Source of the DNA: Pseudomonas baetica
GTDB lineage: Bacteria > Pseudomonadota > Gammaproteobacteria > Pseudomonadales > Pseudomonadaceae
DNA: 64,000 nt
Assembly: GCF_019733355.1 (NCBI RefSeq)
Contig: NZ_JAIHLQ010000031.1
Span: 1 to 64,000 of the forward strand
Direction of reading: 5' to 3'
Shown here: one piece after another, positions 1-8,903 of the stretch
Layout: every line of letters starts with the position of its first letter
Numbering within the stretch: the stretch's first letter is position 1
The notes under the pieces: model-generated
Seen by the model: only the letters and a program-made list of their open reading frames with translations
The model's database searches: none
Told to the model about the DNA's origin: nothing
Program-made: the position numbers and the translations under genes

Positions 1-76
1 TGGCGTCCCCTAGGGGACTCGAACCCCTGTTACCGCCGTGAAAGGGCGGTGTCCTAGGCCACTAGACGAAGGGGAC
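1..76 (-). tRNA. tRNA-Glu (anticodon UUC)
   Basis: Read on the minus strand this is a complete 76-nt cloverleaf. The acceptor stem pairs GTCCCCT with AGGGGAC, the T-arm carries GGTTCGAACCC, the anticodon loop reads CTTTCAC, and the 3' CCA is encoded (TGG at 1-3 on the plus strand). The anticodon TTC (complement at 40-42) reads glutamate codons GAA and GAG. A strong promoter lies just upstream. Whether other tRNA genes follow in the same transcript cannot be seen because the window ends here. Confidence 0.97.
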
Positions 77-130
77 ACACTACAACATTCACTCCCTGCT
101 TCGTTTCGCTGTGTGCTTTACGCTGCAAGT

Positions 131-166
131 GGCGCGCATTCTATGGATGGATTGAGAGGTCGTCAA
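131..166 (-). promoter_or_regulatory. sigma-70 promoter of tRNA-Glu with GC-rich discriminator
   Basis: On the minus strand TTGACG (complement 161-166) is followed after exactly 17 nt by TAGAAT (complement 138-143) and then by GCGCGCC (131-137). Near-consensus -35 and -10 boxes with a GC-rich discriminator are the classic form of stable-RNA promoters under negative stringent control (ppGpp/DksA). The start site would fall about 55 nt upstream of the mature tRNA. Confidence 0.8.
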
Positions 167-448
167 CCCCCTGATATAAATTTATTTAAATCAATGACTT
201 CGACCTGCTTTACGAGGCCAATCGGGCTTTTCCGTCGCCCGGCGTTTGACGCCTATATTCCGGCGGTCGCCAAGGCGTTATAGTCCACCGCACAGTGATG
301 GCAATCTGCACATCAAGGGCCAGCATTCATATATGCAACAAACGGCCGATACAGATTGCACCTGCCGATCCAATTCGTCGAGCGGCGCTAGGCGCACAAA
401 TGCCCAGCCACTACACTCGCATGCGAACCCTATAAAGAGGTCTTACCG
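167..448. other. intergenic region without recognised gene
   Basis: This stretch separates the tRNA promoter from the next gene. It begins with an AT-rich run (about 175-195) that may act as an UP-element for the tRNA promoter. The short open frames here have no ribosome binding site and no recognisable protein features. The promoter of the gene at 449 presumably lies in the right half but I cannot point to clear boxes. Confidence 0.5.
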
Positions 449-1219
449 GTGACACCACTCATGATCACCCTGCTAGTCATAGCCGGGATCGCAATTCTGA
501 TCGCCATTGGCTATATGAACCATGTGGTGGAAAACAGCAAACTGGAGAAGGCCCGCACCAAAGTCGAACTCAACGACCGCCTGCGTCGCTGCGGCGAACT
601 GACCGAGACTTTTCCAGGCCAATTCATGACGCCTGCACTCAAGCTGCTGCTAACCCGCCTGGAACTCAACGTCTGCCAGCGTCTGTTAAACCTTGAGAAA
701 ACCAGTGCAACGACTAAAGCACGCATCACTGAACTGAGCGCACTGGTAGCCCAGGGCGAGTCGATCCCGATCAACAATCCGCCGGCACCGATCCTGACCG
801 AAGCCAAAGCCAAAGACGTGCGCTTCCTGCTCGAAGCCCTCCACGGCCAGATCACCCGTGCCGCCCATGATGGGTTCCTGCCACCGAACGAAGCCAAGCA
901 CTGGGTTCGCGAAGTCCGCCACATTCTGGTGCTGCTGCACATTGAGTTTTTCAACAACCTCGGCCAACAATCTCTGCAACAAAACCAACCAGGCCAGGCC
1001 CGCCTCGCCTTCGAGCGCGGCGTGCAATACCTGCGCAAACAGCAGGATCCGCAGATCTACTCCGAACAACTGCAATACCTGGAAAAACTCCTCGCCCGCG
1101 CCAACGCCCAAGTCATGGACAAGATTGCGCCAGTTGAAGGTGAAGAGAACCAACTGACCGCTGGCCTCAAAGATGCCGAAACCGATGCGGACTGGAAGAA
1201 GAAAGTGATCTACGACTGA
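449..1219 (+). CDS. membrane-anchored protein of unknown function (256 aa)
   Basis: I do not recognise this family by function. The protein has one N-terminal membrane segment (about residues 4-23) and then a charged, helical, Leu/Gln-rich cytoplasmic or periplasmic body, including a stretch around 155-205 (LLHIEFFNNLGQQSLQQ, then RLAFERGVQYL) that looks TPR-like. The GTG start at 449 is preferred over ATG at 461 because GAGG lies 8 nt upstream of it. The gene stands alone with its own terminator downstream. The compositional style matches its neighbours, so it is probably a Pseudomonas core hypothetical. Confidence 0.75.
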   Translation: MTPLMITLLVIAGIAILIAIGYMNHVVENSKLEKARTKVELNDRLRRCGELTETFPGQFMTPALKLLLTRLELNVCQRLLNLEKTSATTKARITELSALVAQGESIPINNPPAPILTEAKAKDVRFLLEALHGQITRAAHDGFLPPNEAKHWVREVRHILVLLHIEFFNNLGQQSLQQNQPGQARLAFERGVQYLRKQQDPQIYSEQLQYLEKLLARANAQVMDKIAPVEGEENQLTAGLKDAETDADWKKKVIYD

Positions 1220-1237
1220 TCGCTGACGTTGAAAGTG

Positions 1238-1262
1238 AAGCCACCGAGAGGTGGCTTTTTTG
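1238..1262 (+). terminator. rho-independent terminator
   Basis: An 8-bp stem AAGCCACC/GGTGGCTT (1238-1245 with 1250-1257) closes a GAGA tetraloop and runs into a T tract. It lies 18 nt after the stop of the gene ending at 1219. Confidence 0.85.
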
Positions 1263-1306
1263 TGGACATGTGGTTGGGGCCCAGCCTCACAGAAGTTACA
1301 TCCCAA

Positions 1307-1325
1307 TTCGCGAGCAAGCCCACAG
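1307..1325. repeat. degenerate REP half-site
   Basis: TTCGCGAGCAAGCCCACAG matches the right half of the common REP repeat of this genome but lacks the conserved GCTCCCAC end. It lies between the terminator of the preceding gene and the convergent chemoreceptor gene. Confidence 0.55.
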
Positions 1326-1360
1326 TTTGAACCGAGTACACCTGCCAGGTCGTCAAGTCA

Positions 1361-3328
1361 TCAAAGCCGAAAATGCCCGACCATCCCGCGCAACTCGCCC
1401 CCCAACTGCGCCAGTTCAACACTCGAGGCTGCATTCCCACGCATTGCAATCGACGACTGATCGGCACTCGCGCGAATACTCGTCACACTGCGATTGATCT
1501 CCTCCGCCACTGAACTCTGCTCCTCGGCCGCCGCCGCAATCTGTTGATTCATCTGCTGAATCAACGAAACAGCCGCCGCAATACTCCCCAACGCACTCTC
1601 CGTCTGCAAGGCATCACTGACGGCCAGCTTCACCAGCTCACCACTGCTCTGAATCTGCTGCACCGAAGAATGCGCCGCCGAGCGCAAAGCACTGACCAAA
1701 CGCTCGATCTCCTCGGTCGATTGCTGCGTACGCTTGGCCAAAGCGCGAACCTCATCGGCCACCACCGCGAAGCCCCTGCCCTGCTCCCCGGCCCGCGCCG
1801 CCTCGATCGCCGCATTCAACGCCAAAAGATTGGTTTGCTCGGCCACACTTTTGATCACCCCCAGCACCGTGCCGATATTCTGGATTTCGGCACTGAGGCT
1901 TTCGATACTGGAACTGGCCGAAGTCGCCGAATCAGCCAGTTGCTCGATCCGCGCCATGCTCTGGCGTACCACCTGCTGACCACTCTCAACCTTGTCATCC
2001 GCCGTCTGCGCCGCCAACGCAGCCTCTTCCGCGTTGCGCGCAACATCATGGACAGTGGCGGTCATCTGATTCATGGCCGTGGCCACCTGCTCGGTTTCTT
2101 CCTTCTGACTGCTGACCTCTAGGTTGGTCTGTTCGGTCACGGCCGACAGCGATTGTGCCGAACTGGCCAACTGCTCAATACCGGCCTGCAACCCGCTGAC
2201 AATCTTGCTCAAGCCCGCCCCCATCTGCTGCATCGCCAACATCAGTTGACCAATCTCGTCACGACGGGTGACCTCGACCGTGGCACTCAGATCTCCGGCA
2301 GCGATCTGCTGCGCAACTTGAATCACGCTGCGCAACGGCGCGACGATCAAACGGGTAATCACCCACGCAGCGATCAAACCGACAAGCAGTGCCAGCGCCG
2401 ATGAGCCAATGATCAGCAGCGCGTTCTTCTTCAGCTCAGCCTGCATCGCGCTGTCTTGCGCGACATAAGCCTGATTCACCCGCTCTACCACCTGCGCGGC
2501 ACGCTCGTGCAGTTGTTCATAAACAGTCTTTTCCTGAGCCAGCAGCCCGGTGTACTCAGCCAGTTTTTCGTTGAAACCTGCGATGTGCCCCAAGACTTCG
2601 TTGAGCACCGTCAGATAGCCTTCGTCCTTGACCGTGGACTTCAACTCATCAGCCTGCGCCTGGGCTTGGGCAGCCTGTTCGATTTTGCCTTTGTCGGCAT
2701 TGTCGGCATCACCTTTGCGGCTTTGATCCAGTCGAACCCGCGCCTCATTCATCGCTTGCAGCATCAGCTTCGACACCTGACTGACCTGACTGGCCTGCTC
2801 AATGAATTGCGCGCCATCCTTGCCCTCGGAATCCTTCAAGGTATACGCACCGTCGTCCGCCAGCCCGGCCTGCAACAAGTCGAGATTGTTGGCCACACTG
2901 GAAACCGACCAACTGGCCATTTCCAGCGCCAGATCCTTGGCTTGGGTCAGCGAAACGAACTCATCAAATGCCTTGCGATAGGCCGCCAGCGACTGCTCGA
3001 CATCCGTCATCACTGGCACGTTGACCGATGATTGCGCCTTGAGCTCATTGGCCCGGGCAATAAGCCCGTCCACGCCCTCACGCACGGCATCGGCGGTTTT
3101 AGGATCACCGCGCAAGGCGTATTCCTGCTCGAGCAAGCGAACGTTGAGCAGGCCGCTATTGAGCGAGGACATCTGTTTGAGCCCGTCGAAACGCTGGCTG
3201 ATGGTTTGCAGAGACCAGACACCAATGGCTGCTACCAGCGCGGTCAGCAGCAAGACCAACGCAAACCCGATACCCAGTTTTTTTGCCATACCAAGGTTGG
3301 CAAAACGTGCTTGCACGGCCGAAATCAT
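1361..3328 (-). CDS. methyl-accepting chemotaxis protein, probable HBM-type sensor
   Basis: Transmembrane chemoreceptor of 655 aa that would signal to CheA/CheW. It has TM1 (about 18-39), a large all-helical periplasmic domain of about 260 residues (40-301), TM2 (303-325), a HAMP domain, and a long cytoplasmic coiled coil with the signalling tip around NLLALNAAIEAARAGEQGRG. A periplasmic domain this long and helical fits the helical bimodular (HBM) class known from McpS of P. putida, which binds TCA-cycle acids; the ligand here is inference. No CheR-binding pentapeptide is present at the C-terminus. The ATG at 3328 is chosen because AGGGGA lies about 9 nt upstream; a longer frame to 3415 has no such site. 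The gene is monocistronic. Confidence 0.92.
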   Translation of the reverse strand: MISAVQARFANLGMAKKLGIGFALVLLLTALVAAIGVWSLQTISQRFDGLKQMSSLNSGLLNVRLLEQEYALRGDPKTADAVREGVDGLIARANELKAQSSVNVPVMTDVEQSLAAYRKAFDEFVSLTQAKDLALEMASWSVSSVANNLDLLQAGLADDGAYTLKDSEGKDGAQFIEQASQVSQVSKLMLQAMNEARVRLDQSRKGDADNADKGKIEQAAQAQAQADELKSTVKDEGYLTVLNEVLGHIAGFNEKLAEYTGLLAQEKTVYEQLHERAAQVVERVNQAYVAQDSAMQAELKKNALLIIGSSALALLVGLIAAWVITRLIVAPLRSVIQVAQQIAAGDLSATVEVTRRDEIGQLMLAMQQMGAGLSKIVSGLQAGIEQLASSAQSLSAVTEQTNLEVSSQKEETEQVATAMNQMTATVHDVARNAEEAALAAQTADDKVESGQQVVRQSMARIEQLADSATSASSSIESLSAEIQNIGTVLGVIKSVAEQTNLLALNAAIEAARAGEQGRGFAVVADEVRALAKRTQQSTEEIERLVSALRSAAHSSVQQIQSSGELVKLAVSDALQTESALGSIAAAVSLIQQMNQQIAAAAEEQSSVAEEINRSVTSIRASADQSSIAMRGNAASSVELAQLGGELRGMVGHFRL

Positions 3329-3436
3329 TGCGCGTAGTCCCCTGCCAAAGTCTGTTGATGAAGAGTCGCAATGGCCATGAACCAGCACAAGTCTCTGGCG
3401 TCGGAATAATGGCAAAAAGCTACGCCCGCGTCGTTT

Positions 3437-4837
3437 TCAGAACACTTGAGGTCGATCCGAACCGGTATTGCGAAAGAACTGGCGGGCGCGCGGATCACAG
3501 GCGTAGGCCACGTTGATGCGATGCCATTCGCCAGCCTCGCCACTGGGGCTGAAGGCATCTGGAGCTGAAAGCAACACTCCGCAGCGTTGGGCCTGCCTGG
3601 ACACTCGAGCCTGATCGGTCATTCGCGCACGCGCCCAGATAAACAATCCGCCCGTCGGTTTGCCGAAAACCTCCCAATCAGCATCCTCCAGAGCCTGTAA
3701 CGCCGCTGCGCGATCGGCATTCAAGCGCTGCCGCTGACGCTGCACCAGTTTGCGGTATGCGCCGGTTGACATCAGGCTGGCCAGCACCGCCTCGGAAAAT
3801 CTTGAGCATCCCAGACCACTGATCATCTTGACCCGAGCCAGCCGTGCAACCAACTCGCTATCGGCCAATACGAACCCCACTCGCAAAGAGCTGCTCAGTG
3901 TCTTGGAAAAGCTGCCGACATAGATGACCCGCTCCTCATCGTCCAGTGCAGCCAGGCGCGTACCATTGCCAGTGTGCAAGTCCGCGTAGACATCGTCTTC
4001 GATCAAGCGCACATCGTAGGTCCTGCTCAACTGCACGATGCGCTGAGCCACTGCCGGTGTCAGGGAACTGCCGGTGGGGTTGTGGTGATGGCTGTTGATG
4101 AAAAACGCACTGGGCTGAAACTGACGCAGCAGAGCCTCAAGCGCTTCGATATCCGGCCCGTTCGGCATTCGACGCACTTCGAGCATGCGCACGCCATGCA
4201 GCCGCAACAGGTCGAACAGCGGTGCATATCCCGGTGTTTCGACCACGACACAATCGCCGGCCTTGAATAATGTACGAACGATCAGATCCAGCGCATGGCT
4301 GGCACCGCCAGTGCTGAGTATCTGCGTGCTGCAGGCCTCAATGCTGAACAGTTTGAGTCGCTTGACGATCTGTTCGCGTAACGCTGCAAGGCCCAGTGGC
4401 GTGCTGTAGTTGAACAGGCTCGCCATGTCGGTACGCGCCACTTCACGCAATGCATAGCTGAGGTCGTCGGGCTCGCGCCAGCTTTCGGGTAAACCACCAC
4501 CACCGAGTTTCAAGCCGCTTGAAGTGCCGCACACGGTATCGCACCAGGCCTGCCGGCCCTCGCATGGCACCGACTCCTCCTCCAGGCTCTGGTTCGACGG
4601 CGACGGCGCCACGATAAACCCCGCGCCCTGACGCGTGGTCAGAACGCCTTGCGCTACCAACCGCTCGCATGCCTCGACGACACATGACTGACTGAGCAGA
4701 TTACCCCGGGCGATTTGCCGAACAGAGGGCAAGCGGGTGGCCGGCGGTACCCCGCTTTGCAGGATCCAGTCAGTCAGCCCGTCAACAATCTGCTGTACGA
4801 CCGGCACCATTGCCTGTCGATCAATTCTCAATTCCAT
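3437..4837 (-). CDS. MocR-type transcriptional regulator (GntR HTH fused to aminotransferase fold)
   Basis: A 466-aa fusion of an N-terminal GntR winged helix (about 10-75; RLPSVRQIARGNLLSQSCVV) and a class I aminotransferase-like domain (about 110-460). The PLP-lysine motif is visible as YVGSFSKTLSSSLRVGFV, and SHHHNPTGSSL corresponds to the cofactor-binding NPTG region. MocR proteins use PLP, or a PLP adduct, as an effector rather than for catalysis, for example PdxR or GabR; the target here is unknown. The ATG at 4837 (MELRIDRQAM) has AGGAG 10 nt upstream. The next gene upstream on the same strand is a short-chain dehydrogenase with its own terminator, so the two are not co-transcribed. 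Confidence 0.88.
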   Translation of the reverse strand: MELRIDRQAMVPVVQQIVDGLTDWILQSGVPPATRLPSVRQIARGNLLSQSCVVEACERLVAQGVLTTRQGAGFIVAPSPSNQSLEEESVPCEGRQAWCDTVCGTSSGLKLGGGGLPESWREPDDLSYALREVARTDMASLFNYSTPLGLAALREQIVKRLKLFSIEACSTQILSTGGASHALDLIVRTLFKAGDCVVVETPGYAPLFDLLRLHGVRMLEVRRMPNGPDIEALEALLRQFQPSAFFINSHHHNPTGSSLTPAVAQRIVQLSRTYDVRLIEDDVYADLHTGNGTRLAALDDEERVIYVGSFSKTLSSSLRVGFVLADSELVARLARVKMISGLGCSRFSEAVLASLMSTGAYRKLVQRQRQRLNADRAAALQALEDADWEVFGKPTGGLFIWARARMTDQARVSRQAQRCGVLLSAPDAFSPSGEAGEWHRINVAYACDPRARQFFRNTGSDRPQVF

Positions 4838-4982
4838 GAGCAAGCAAACTCCTGTCCGTTTTGCTGGCGGCAGTAAATCACAGCCACGCCGCACAGGCTG
4901 TGCGACAACGCCGCCAAAAGCGACCGTTCTAATCATTTGATACACATTGTTTATCGGTTTAACGGAACTGACGGCGATCCAT

Positions 4983-5015
4983 AAAAAAGAAAACCCGCAC
5001 GAAGGCGGGTTCTTT
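4983..5015 (-). terminator. rho-independent terminator of the SDR gene
   Basis: On the minus strand AACCCGC/GCGGGTT (7 bp, loop of 6) is followed by TTCTTTTTT. It lies 15-20 nt after the stop of the gene at 5030-5791. Confidence 0.85.
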
Positions 5016-5029
5016 CAAGCGGCGCTTTT

Positions 5030-5791
5030 TCAGAACGCGGTGACGCCACCGTCCACGGCCAAAGAATGTCCCGTGGTGAACGCAGCACCATCGCTGCACA
5101 GATACAGCACGGCACTGGCGATTTCTTCGACCTTGCCGATGCGGCCTACCGGATGCATGGCGTTGGCAAACTCGCCCTTCTTCGGATCAGCCTCGTAGGC
5201 ACGGCGAAACATATCGGTATCAATCACGGCCGGGCATACCGCGTTGACGCGAATTTTCTTCTTCGCATATTCGATGGCTGCCGATTTGGTCAGACCGATC
5301 ACCGCATGTTTCGATGCCGCGTAGATGCTCATCTTCGGCGCAGCACCCAGCCCGGCCACCGAGGCAGTGTTGACGATCGCTCCGCCGCCCTGCGCCAGCA
5401 AAAGCGGCAACTGGTACTTCATGCACAGCCAGACGCCTTTGACGTTGACGCCCATGATCGCGTCGAACTCATCCATCGAGCCTTCGGCCAGCTTGCCTTT
5501 CTCGATTTCGATCCCGGCATTGTTGAAGGCATAGTCGAGGCGGCCGTAAATATTGATCACCTCAGCCATCAGGTTTTTTACATCGTTTTCGTCGGTGACG
5601 TTGCAACGCACGAAGGTGGCGTCACCGCCCGCTATACGAATCAGCGCCACCGTGCCCTCGCCCCCTGCCGCATCCAGATCGGCCACCACCACTTTCAGGC
5701 CTTCGGAGGCGAATGCCTGTGCGGTCGCACGGCCGATGCCGTTGGCCGCGCCAGTGACTACGGCAACCTGACCGAAAAACGTCATGCTCAT
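5030..5791 (-). CDS. short-chain dehydrogenase/reductase (SDR)
   Basis: Classical NAD(P)-dependent SDR of 253 aa. The cofactor motif TGAANGIG is at 13-20, NNAG at 90-93, and the catalytic Ser144, Tyr157 and Lys161 (YAASK) are all in place. D38-L-D40 after the second strand suggests NAD rather than NADP preference (inference). The substrate cannot be read from sequence. The ATG at 5791 has GAGGAC 8 nt upstream. It is transcribed divergently from the zinc-less oxidoreductase gene at 6029, across a region with an inverted repeat, so the two may share a regulator. Confidence 0.92.
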   Translation of the reverse strand: MSMTFFGQVAVVTGAANGIGRATAQAFASEGLKVVVADLDAAGGEGTVALIRIAGGDATFVRCNVTDENDVKNLMAEVINIYGRLDYAFNNAGIEIEKGKLAEGSMDEFDAIMGVNVKGVWLCMKYQLPLLLAQGGGAIVNTASVAGLGAAPKMSIYAASKHAVIGLTKSAAIEYAKKKIRVNAVCPAVIDTDMFRRAYEADPKKGEFANAMHPVGRIGKVEEIASAVLYLCSDGAAFTTGHSLAVDGGVTAF

Positions 5792-5903
5792 TGTTATGTC
5801 CTCGAACGGGTAAATGCAGGGGGTGGGTCGAAGTGCAGCATAGCCACAGGGTTCTGCCAGACGTCAGCACTATCAAAAGCCTGTTTATGCGCCTATGCGC
5901 CCC

Positions 5904-5933
5904 AGTGATAGAACCCCATGGATCACTATCACT
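5904..5933. promoter_or_regulatory. inverted repeat between divergent oxidoreductase genes
   Basis: AGTGATAG (5904-5911) and CTATCACT (5926-5933) form perfect 8-bp arms separated by 14 bp. The position between two divergent oxidoreductase genes suits an operator, but no regulator gene is adjacent. Confidence 0.35.
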
Positions 5934-6028
5934 CCACTGGATCGACATGCATTCGCCGAATCAGCCAACCTTGCGACATCGCCGGTGAAGGTCTATCAAC
6001 AAGGCTTAATTCAATTCGAGAACCTGCC

Positions 6029-7033
6029 ATGACTTCCCAGACCAATCGCCAGTTCCTGCTCGCCAAACGCCCGGTGGGCGCTGCCACCCGCGAGACCTTC
6101 ACTTATCAGGAAGTGCCGGTCGGTGAACCGGTTGCGGGACAGATTCTGGTCAAGAACGAATACCTGTCCCTCGACCCGGCCATGCGTGGCTGGATGAACG
6201 AGGGCAAGTCCTACATCCCACCGGTCGGCATCGGTGAAGTCATGCGTGCGCTCGGCGTAGGAAAAGTGCTCGCGTCGAACAACCCGGGCTTTGCCGTCGG
6301 GGACTACGTCAATGGAGCCATCGGCGTGCAGGATTATTTCCTCGGCGAGCCCAGAGGTTTCTACAAAGTCGATCCGAAACTGGCGCCGCTACCGGTTTAT
6401 CTGTCGGCACTGGGCATGACCGGCATGACCGCCTACTTCGCGCTGCTTGAGGTGGGCGTGCCTAAGGCTGGCGACACGGTGGTGTTGTCCGGGGCTGCGG
6501 GCGCAGTGGGCAGCATTGCCGGACAGATCGCCAAGATCAAAGGTTGCCGTGTAGTGGGCATTGCCGGTGGCGCCGACAAGTGCAAATTCCTCATCGATGA
6601 ACTGGGCTTCGACGGCGCTATCGACTACAAAAGCGAAGACGTGGTGGCTGGGCTTAAACGCGAATGCCCGAAAGGCGTGGACGTGTATTTCGATAACGTC
6701 GGCGGCGATATCCTTGACGCTGTGCTGAGCCGCCTGGCGCCGAAAGCGCGCGTGGTGATCTGCGGCGCCATCAGCCAGTACAACAACAAAGAAGCGGTCA
6801 AAGGCCCGGCCAACTATCTGTCGCTGTTGGTCAATCGTGCGCGCATGGAAGGTTTTGTGGTGATGGACTATGCCGCCCAATACGCCAGTGCGGCGCAGGA
6901 AATGGCTGGCTGGATGGCCAAGGGTCAACTCAAGAGCAAGGAAGATATCGTCGAAGGCCTGGAGACCTTCCCGGAGACGCTGATGAAACTGTTCAGCGGT
7001 GAGAACTTCGGCAAGTTGGTGCTGAAGGTTTAA
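6029..7033 (+). CDS. zinc-less NADP-dependent oxidoreductase (CurA/leukotriene B4 reductase type)
   Basis: A 334-aa medium-chain reductase of the MDR superfamily. These enzymes reduce the C=C bond of alpha,beta-unsaturated aldehydes and ketones with NADPH. The Rossmann motif appears as SGAAGAVGSIAGQIAKIKG (about 154-172), followed by VVGIAGG, typical of NADP-binding members. The zinc-ligand cysteines of alcohol dehydrogenases are absent. The ATG at 6029 opens the conserved N-terminus MTSQTNRQFLLAKRP; a longer frame begins at 5918 but would run through the intergenic inverted repeat. The ribosome site (CGAGAA) is weak. The nearest known relatives by motif are E. coli CurA (YncB) and eukaryotic prostaglandin reductases. 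Confidence 0.88.
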   Translation: MTSQTNRQFLLAKRPVGAATRETFTYQEVPVGEPVAGQILVKNEYLSLDPAMRGWMNEGKSYIPPVGIGEVMRALGVGKVLASNNPGFAVGDYVNGAIGVQDYFLGEPRGFYKVDPKLAPLPVYLSALGMTGMTAYFALLEVGVPKAGDTVVLSGAAGAVGSIAGQIAKIKGCRVVGIAGGADKCKFLIDELGFDGAIDYKSEDVVAGLKRECPKGVDVYFDNVGGDILDAVLSRLAPKARVVICGAISQYNNKEAVKGPANYLSLLVNRARMEGFVVMDYAAQYASAAQEMAGWMAKGQLKSKEDIVEGLETFPETLMKLFSGENFGKLVLKV

Positions 7034-7049
7034 GCCACCAAAAACCAAT

Positions 7050-7137
7050 GTGGGAGCGGGTTTGCTCGCGAAGAGGTCGTGTCAGAAGACATTGATATCG
7101 ACTGACCCAACGCTTTCGCGAGCAAGCCCGCTCCCAC
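7050..7137. repeat. REPIN (inverted REP pair)
   Basis: Two REP copies face each other: GTGGGAGCGGGTTTGCTCG at the left (7050-7072) and the reverse complement at the right (7115-7137), 42 bp apart. The pair lies between the convergent genes at 6029 and 7160, where the hairpin may also end transcription. Confidence 0.92.
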
Positions 7138-7159
7138 ATTTTGGATCTTCAGCGTTTGA

Positions 7160-7858
7160 TCAGGCGATTTCGGCTACGACCGAAGCCAATGCCTGCGCCG
7201 GGTCCGCCGCCTGGCTGATCGGACGGCCGATCACCAGATAATCGGAGCCGGCATCCAGCGCCTGACGCGGGGTCAAAATGCGGCGTTGATCATCCTGCGC
7301 GCTGCCCGCCGGGCGAATCCCCGGGGTCACCAGTTGCAGCGACGGATGCGCCGTTTTCAGTGCGGAGGCTTCCAGCGCCGAGCACACCAGACCGTCCAGC
7401 CCGGCCTTCTCGGCCAGTGCCGCCAGACGCAGCACCTGCTCCTGCGGCTCGATATCCAGACCGATACCGGCCAGATCTTCGCGTTCCATGCTGGTCAGCA
7501 CGGTCACGCCGATCAGCAACGGCTGCGGGCCGCTGCGTTTGTCCAGCTCTTCACGGCAGGCGGCCATCATGCGCAGGCCACCGGAGCAATGCACGTTGAC
7601 CATCCACACACCCATCTCGGCGGCGGCTTTCACAGCCATAGCGGTGGTGTTGGGAATGTCGTGGAATTTCAGATCGAGGAAGACTTCAAAACCCTTGTCA
7701 CGCAGGGTACCGACGATTTCGGCGGCGCAACTGGTGAACAGTTCCTTGCCCACTTTGACCCGGCACTGCTTCGGGTCCAACTGGTCGGCCAGCTTCAGTG
7801 CGGCGTCACGGGTGGGAAAATCCAGGGCGACGATGATAGGAGTCTGGCAGGCGGACAT
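7160..7858 (-). CDS. pyrF: orotidine 5'-phosphate decarboxylase
   Basis: Last step of de novo UMP synthesis, converting OMP to UMP in the cytosol. The 232-aa length is standard for gammaproteobacterial PyrF. The catalytic tetrad is visible: Lys38 in VKVGKELF, and Asp62, Lys64 and Asp67 in LDLKFHDIPN; the phosphate-binding end appears as SDYLVIGRPI. The ATG at 7858 (MSACQTPIIVALDFP) matches the family N-terminus; the much longer open frame to 8047 is rejected because it has no homologous sequence or ribosome site. Confidence 0.97.
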   Translation of the reverse strand: MSACQTPIIVALDFPTRDAALKLADQLDPKQCRVKVGKELFTSCAAEIVGTLRDKGFEVFLDLKFHDIPNTTAMAVKAAAEMGVWMVNVHCSGGLRMMAACREELDKRSGPQPLLIGVTVLTSMEREDLAGIGLDIEPQEQVLRLAALAEKAGLDGLVCSALEASALKTAHPSLQLVTPGIRPAGSAQDDQRRILTPRQALDAGSDYLVIGRPISQAADPAQALASVVAEIA

Positions 7859-7976
7859 GGATGGGCTCTCAGGCAAGTCGAAATCGGCGCGCATTGTAGC
7901 GGAACCGGCGGCGGCGCGGCACCCGATGATCGGTAATTCGTCGCGCCAAACGTGATCAGCATAGCGTTCGACGCTA

Positions 7977-7998
7977 TTGTGTCGACTCCGATACACAA
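7977..7998. promoter_or_regulatory. inverted repeat TTGTGT-N10-ACACAA
   Basis: Perfect 6-bp arms lie in the divergent region between pyrF and the response-regulator gene. A second short palindrome (ATAGCG-N5-CGCTAT) begins just before it. This could be an operator for either gene; the assignment is weak. Confidence 0.25.
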
Positions 7999-8141
7999 CC
8001 GACATGTCGCCAACAAGCGCCCGCGCTAGCCTCGCCAGCCGCAACACGTCCTTACATCAGCACTTCCCGCCTCACGGCCGGACGCCTATGCTGAAACCAC
8101 AACCTCGCAGCCCATCTTTGTGGTTGGCGGCCAAATGGCAG

Positions 8142-8903
8142 ATGAACAGCCCCATGCACAACACCCAAACCACCGGAACGGATGAGCCAAAAGACGACAA
8201 GCGCTGGAGCATTCGCGCCCTGATCGTCGACGATGACGTGCCGATCCGCGAGCTGATGATCGATTACCTTGCCCGGTTCAATATCCACGCCAGCGGCGTC
8301 ACCGACGGCGCGGCGATGCGCCAGGCGATGCAAGCCGAACATTTTGATGTGGTGGTGCTGGATCTGATGCTGCCCGGCGAAGACGGTTTGTCGCTGTGCC
8401 GTTGGCTGCGCGCCGAATCGGACATCCCGATCCTGATGCTGACCGCCCGCTGCGAACCCACCGATCGCATCATCGGCCTGGAACTGGGTGCCGATGACTA
8501 CATGGCCAAACCGTTCGAACCGCGTGAACTGGTCGCCCGGATTCAGACGATTCTGCGCCGCGTGCGCGACGATCGTACCGAGCAGCGCGCCAATATTCGT
8601 TTCGACAACTGGCGCCTGAACAGCGTTCTGCGCCAACTGATCGCCGACAATGGCCTGGTGGTGCCGCTGTCCAACGCTGAATTCCGCCTGCTCTGGGTAT
8701 TCATCGAGCGCCCGCGCCGGGTGCTCAGCCGCGAACAATTGCTTGATGCCGCCCGAGGCCGTTCGATTGAAGCGTTCGACCGCAGTATCGACTTGCTGGT
8801 CTCGCGCCTGCGGCAGAAACTCGGCGACGATCCGAAAGCTCCGCAGTTGATCAAAACCGTGCGCGGTGAGGGTTACCTGTTCGACGCAAGAGACATCGGC
8901 TGA
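8142..8903 (+). CDS. OmpR-family response regulator
   Basis: A receiver domain (LIVDDDVPIRELMIDYL, phospho-acceptor in VVVLDLMLPGEDG, conserved Lys in MAKPFEPRE) is followed by an OmpR-type winged helix ending in KTVRGEGYLF. The extended N-terminus makes the start uncertain: ATG at 8142, 8154 or 8088 are all possible and none has a good Shine-Dalgarno site; 8142 is a compromise giving 253 aa. The stop overlaps the start of the partner kinase (TGATG), so the two are translationally coupled. With the EF-hand gene downstream the pair may form a calcium-related unit (inference). Confidence 0.88.
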   Translation: MNSPMHNTQTTGTDEPKDDKRWSIRALIVDDDVPIRELMIDYLARFNIHASGVTDGAAMRQAMQAEHFDVVVLDLMLPGEDGLSLCRWLRAESDIPILMLTARCEPTDRIIGLELGADDYMAKPFEPRELVARIQTILRRVRDDRTEQRANIRFDNWRLNSVLRQLIADNGLVVPLSNAEFRLLWVFIERPRRVLSREQLLDAARGRSIEAFDRSIDLLVSRLRQKLGDDPKAPQLIKTVRGEGYLFDARDIG

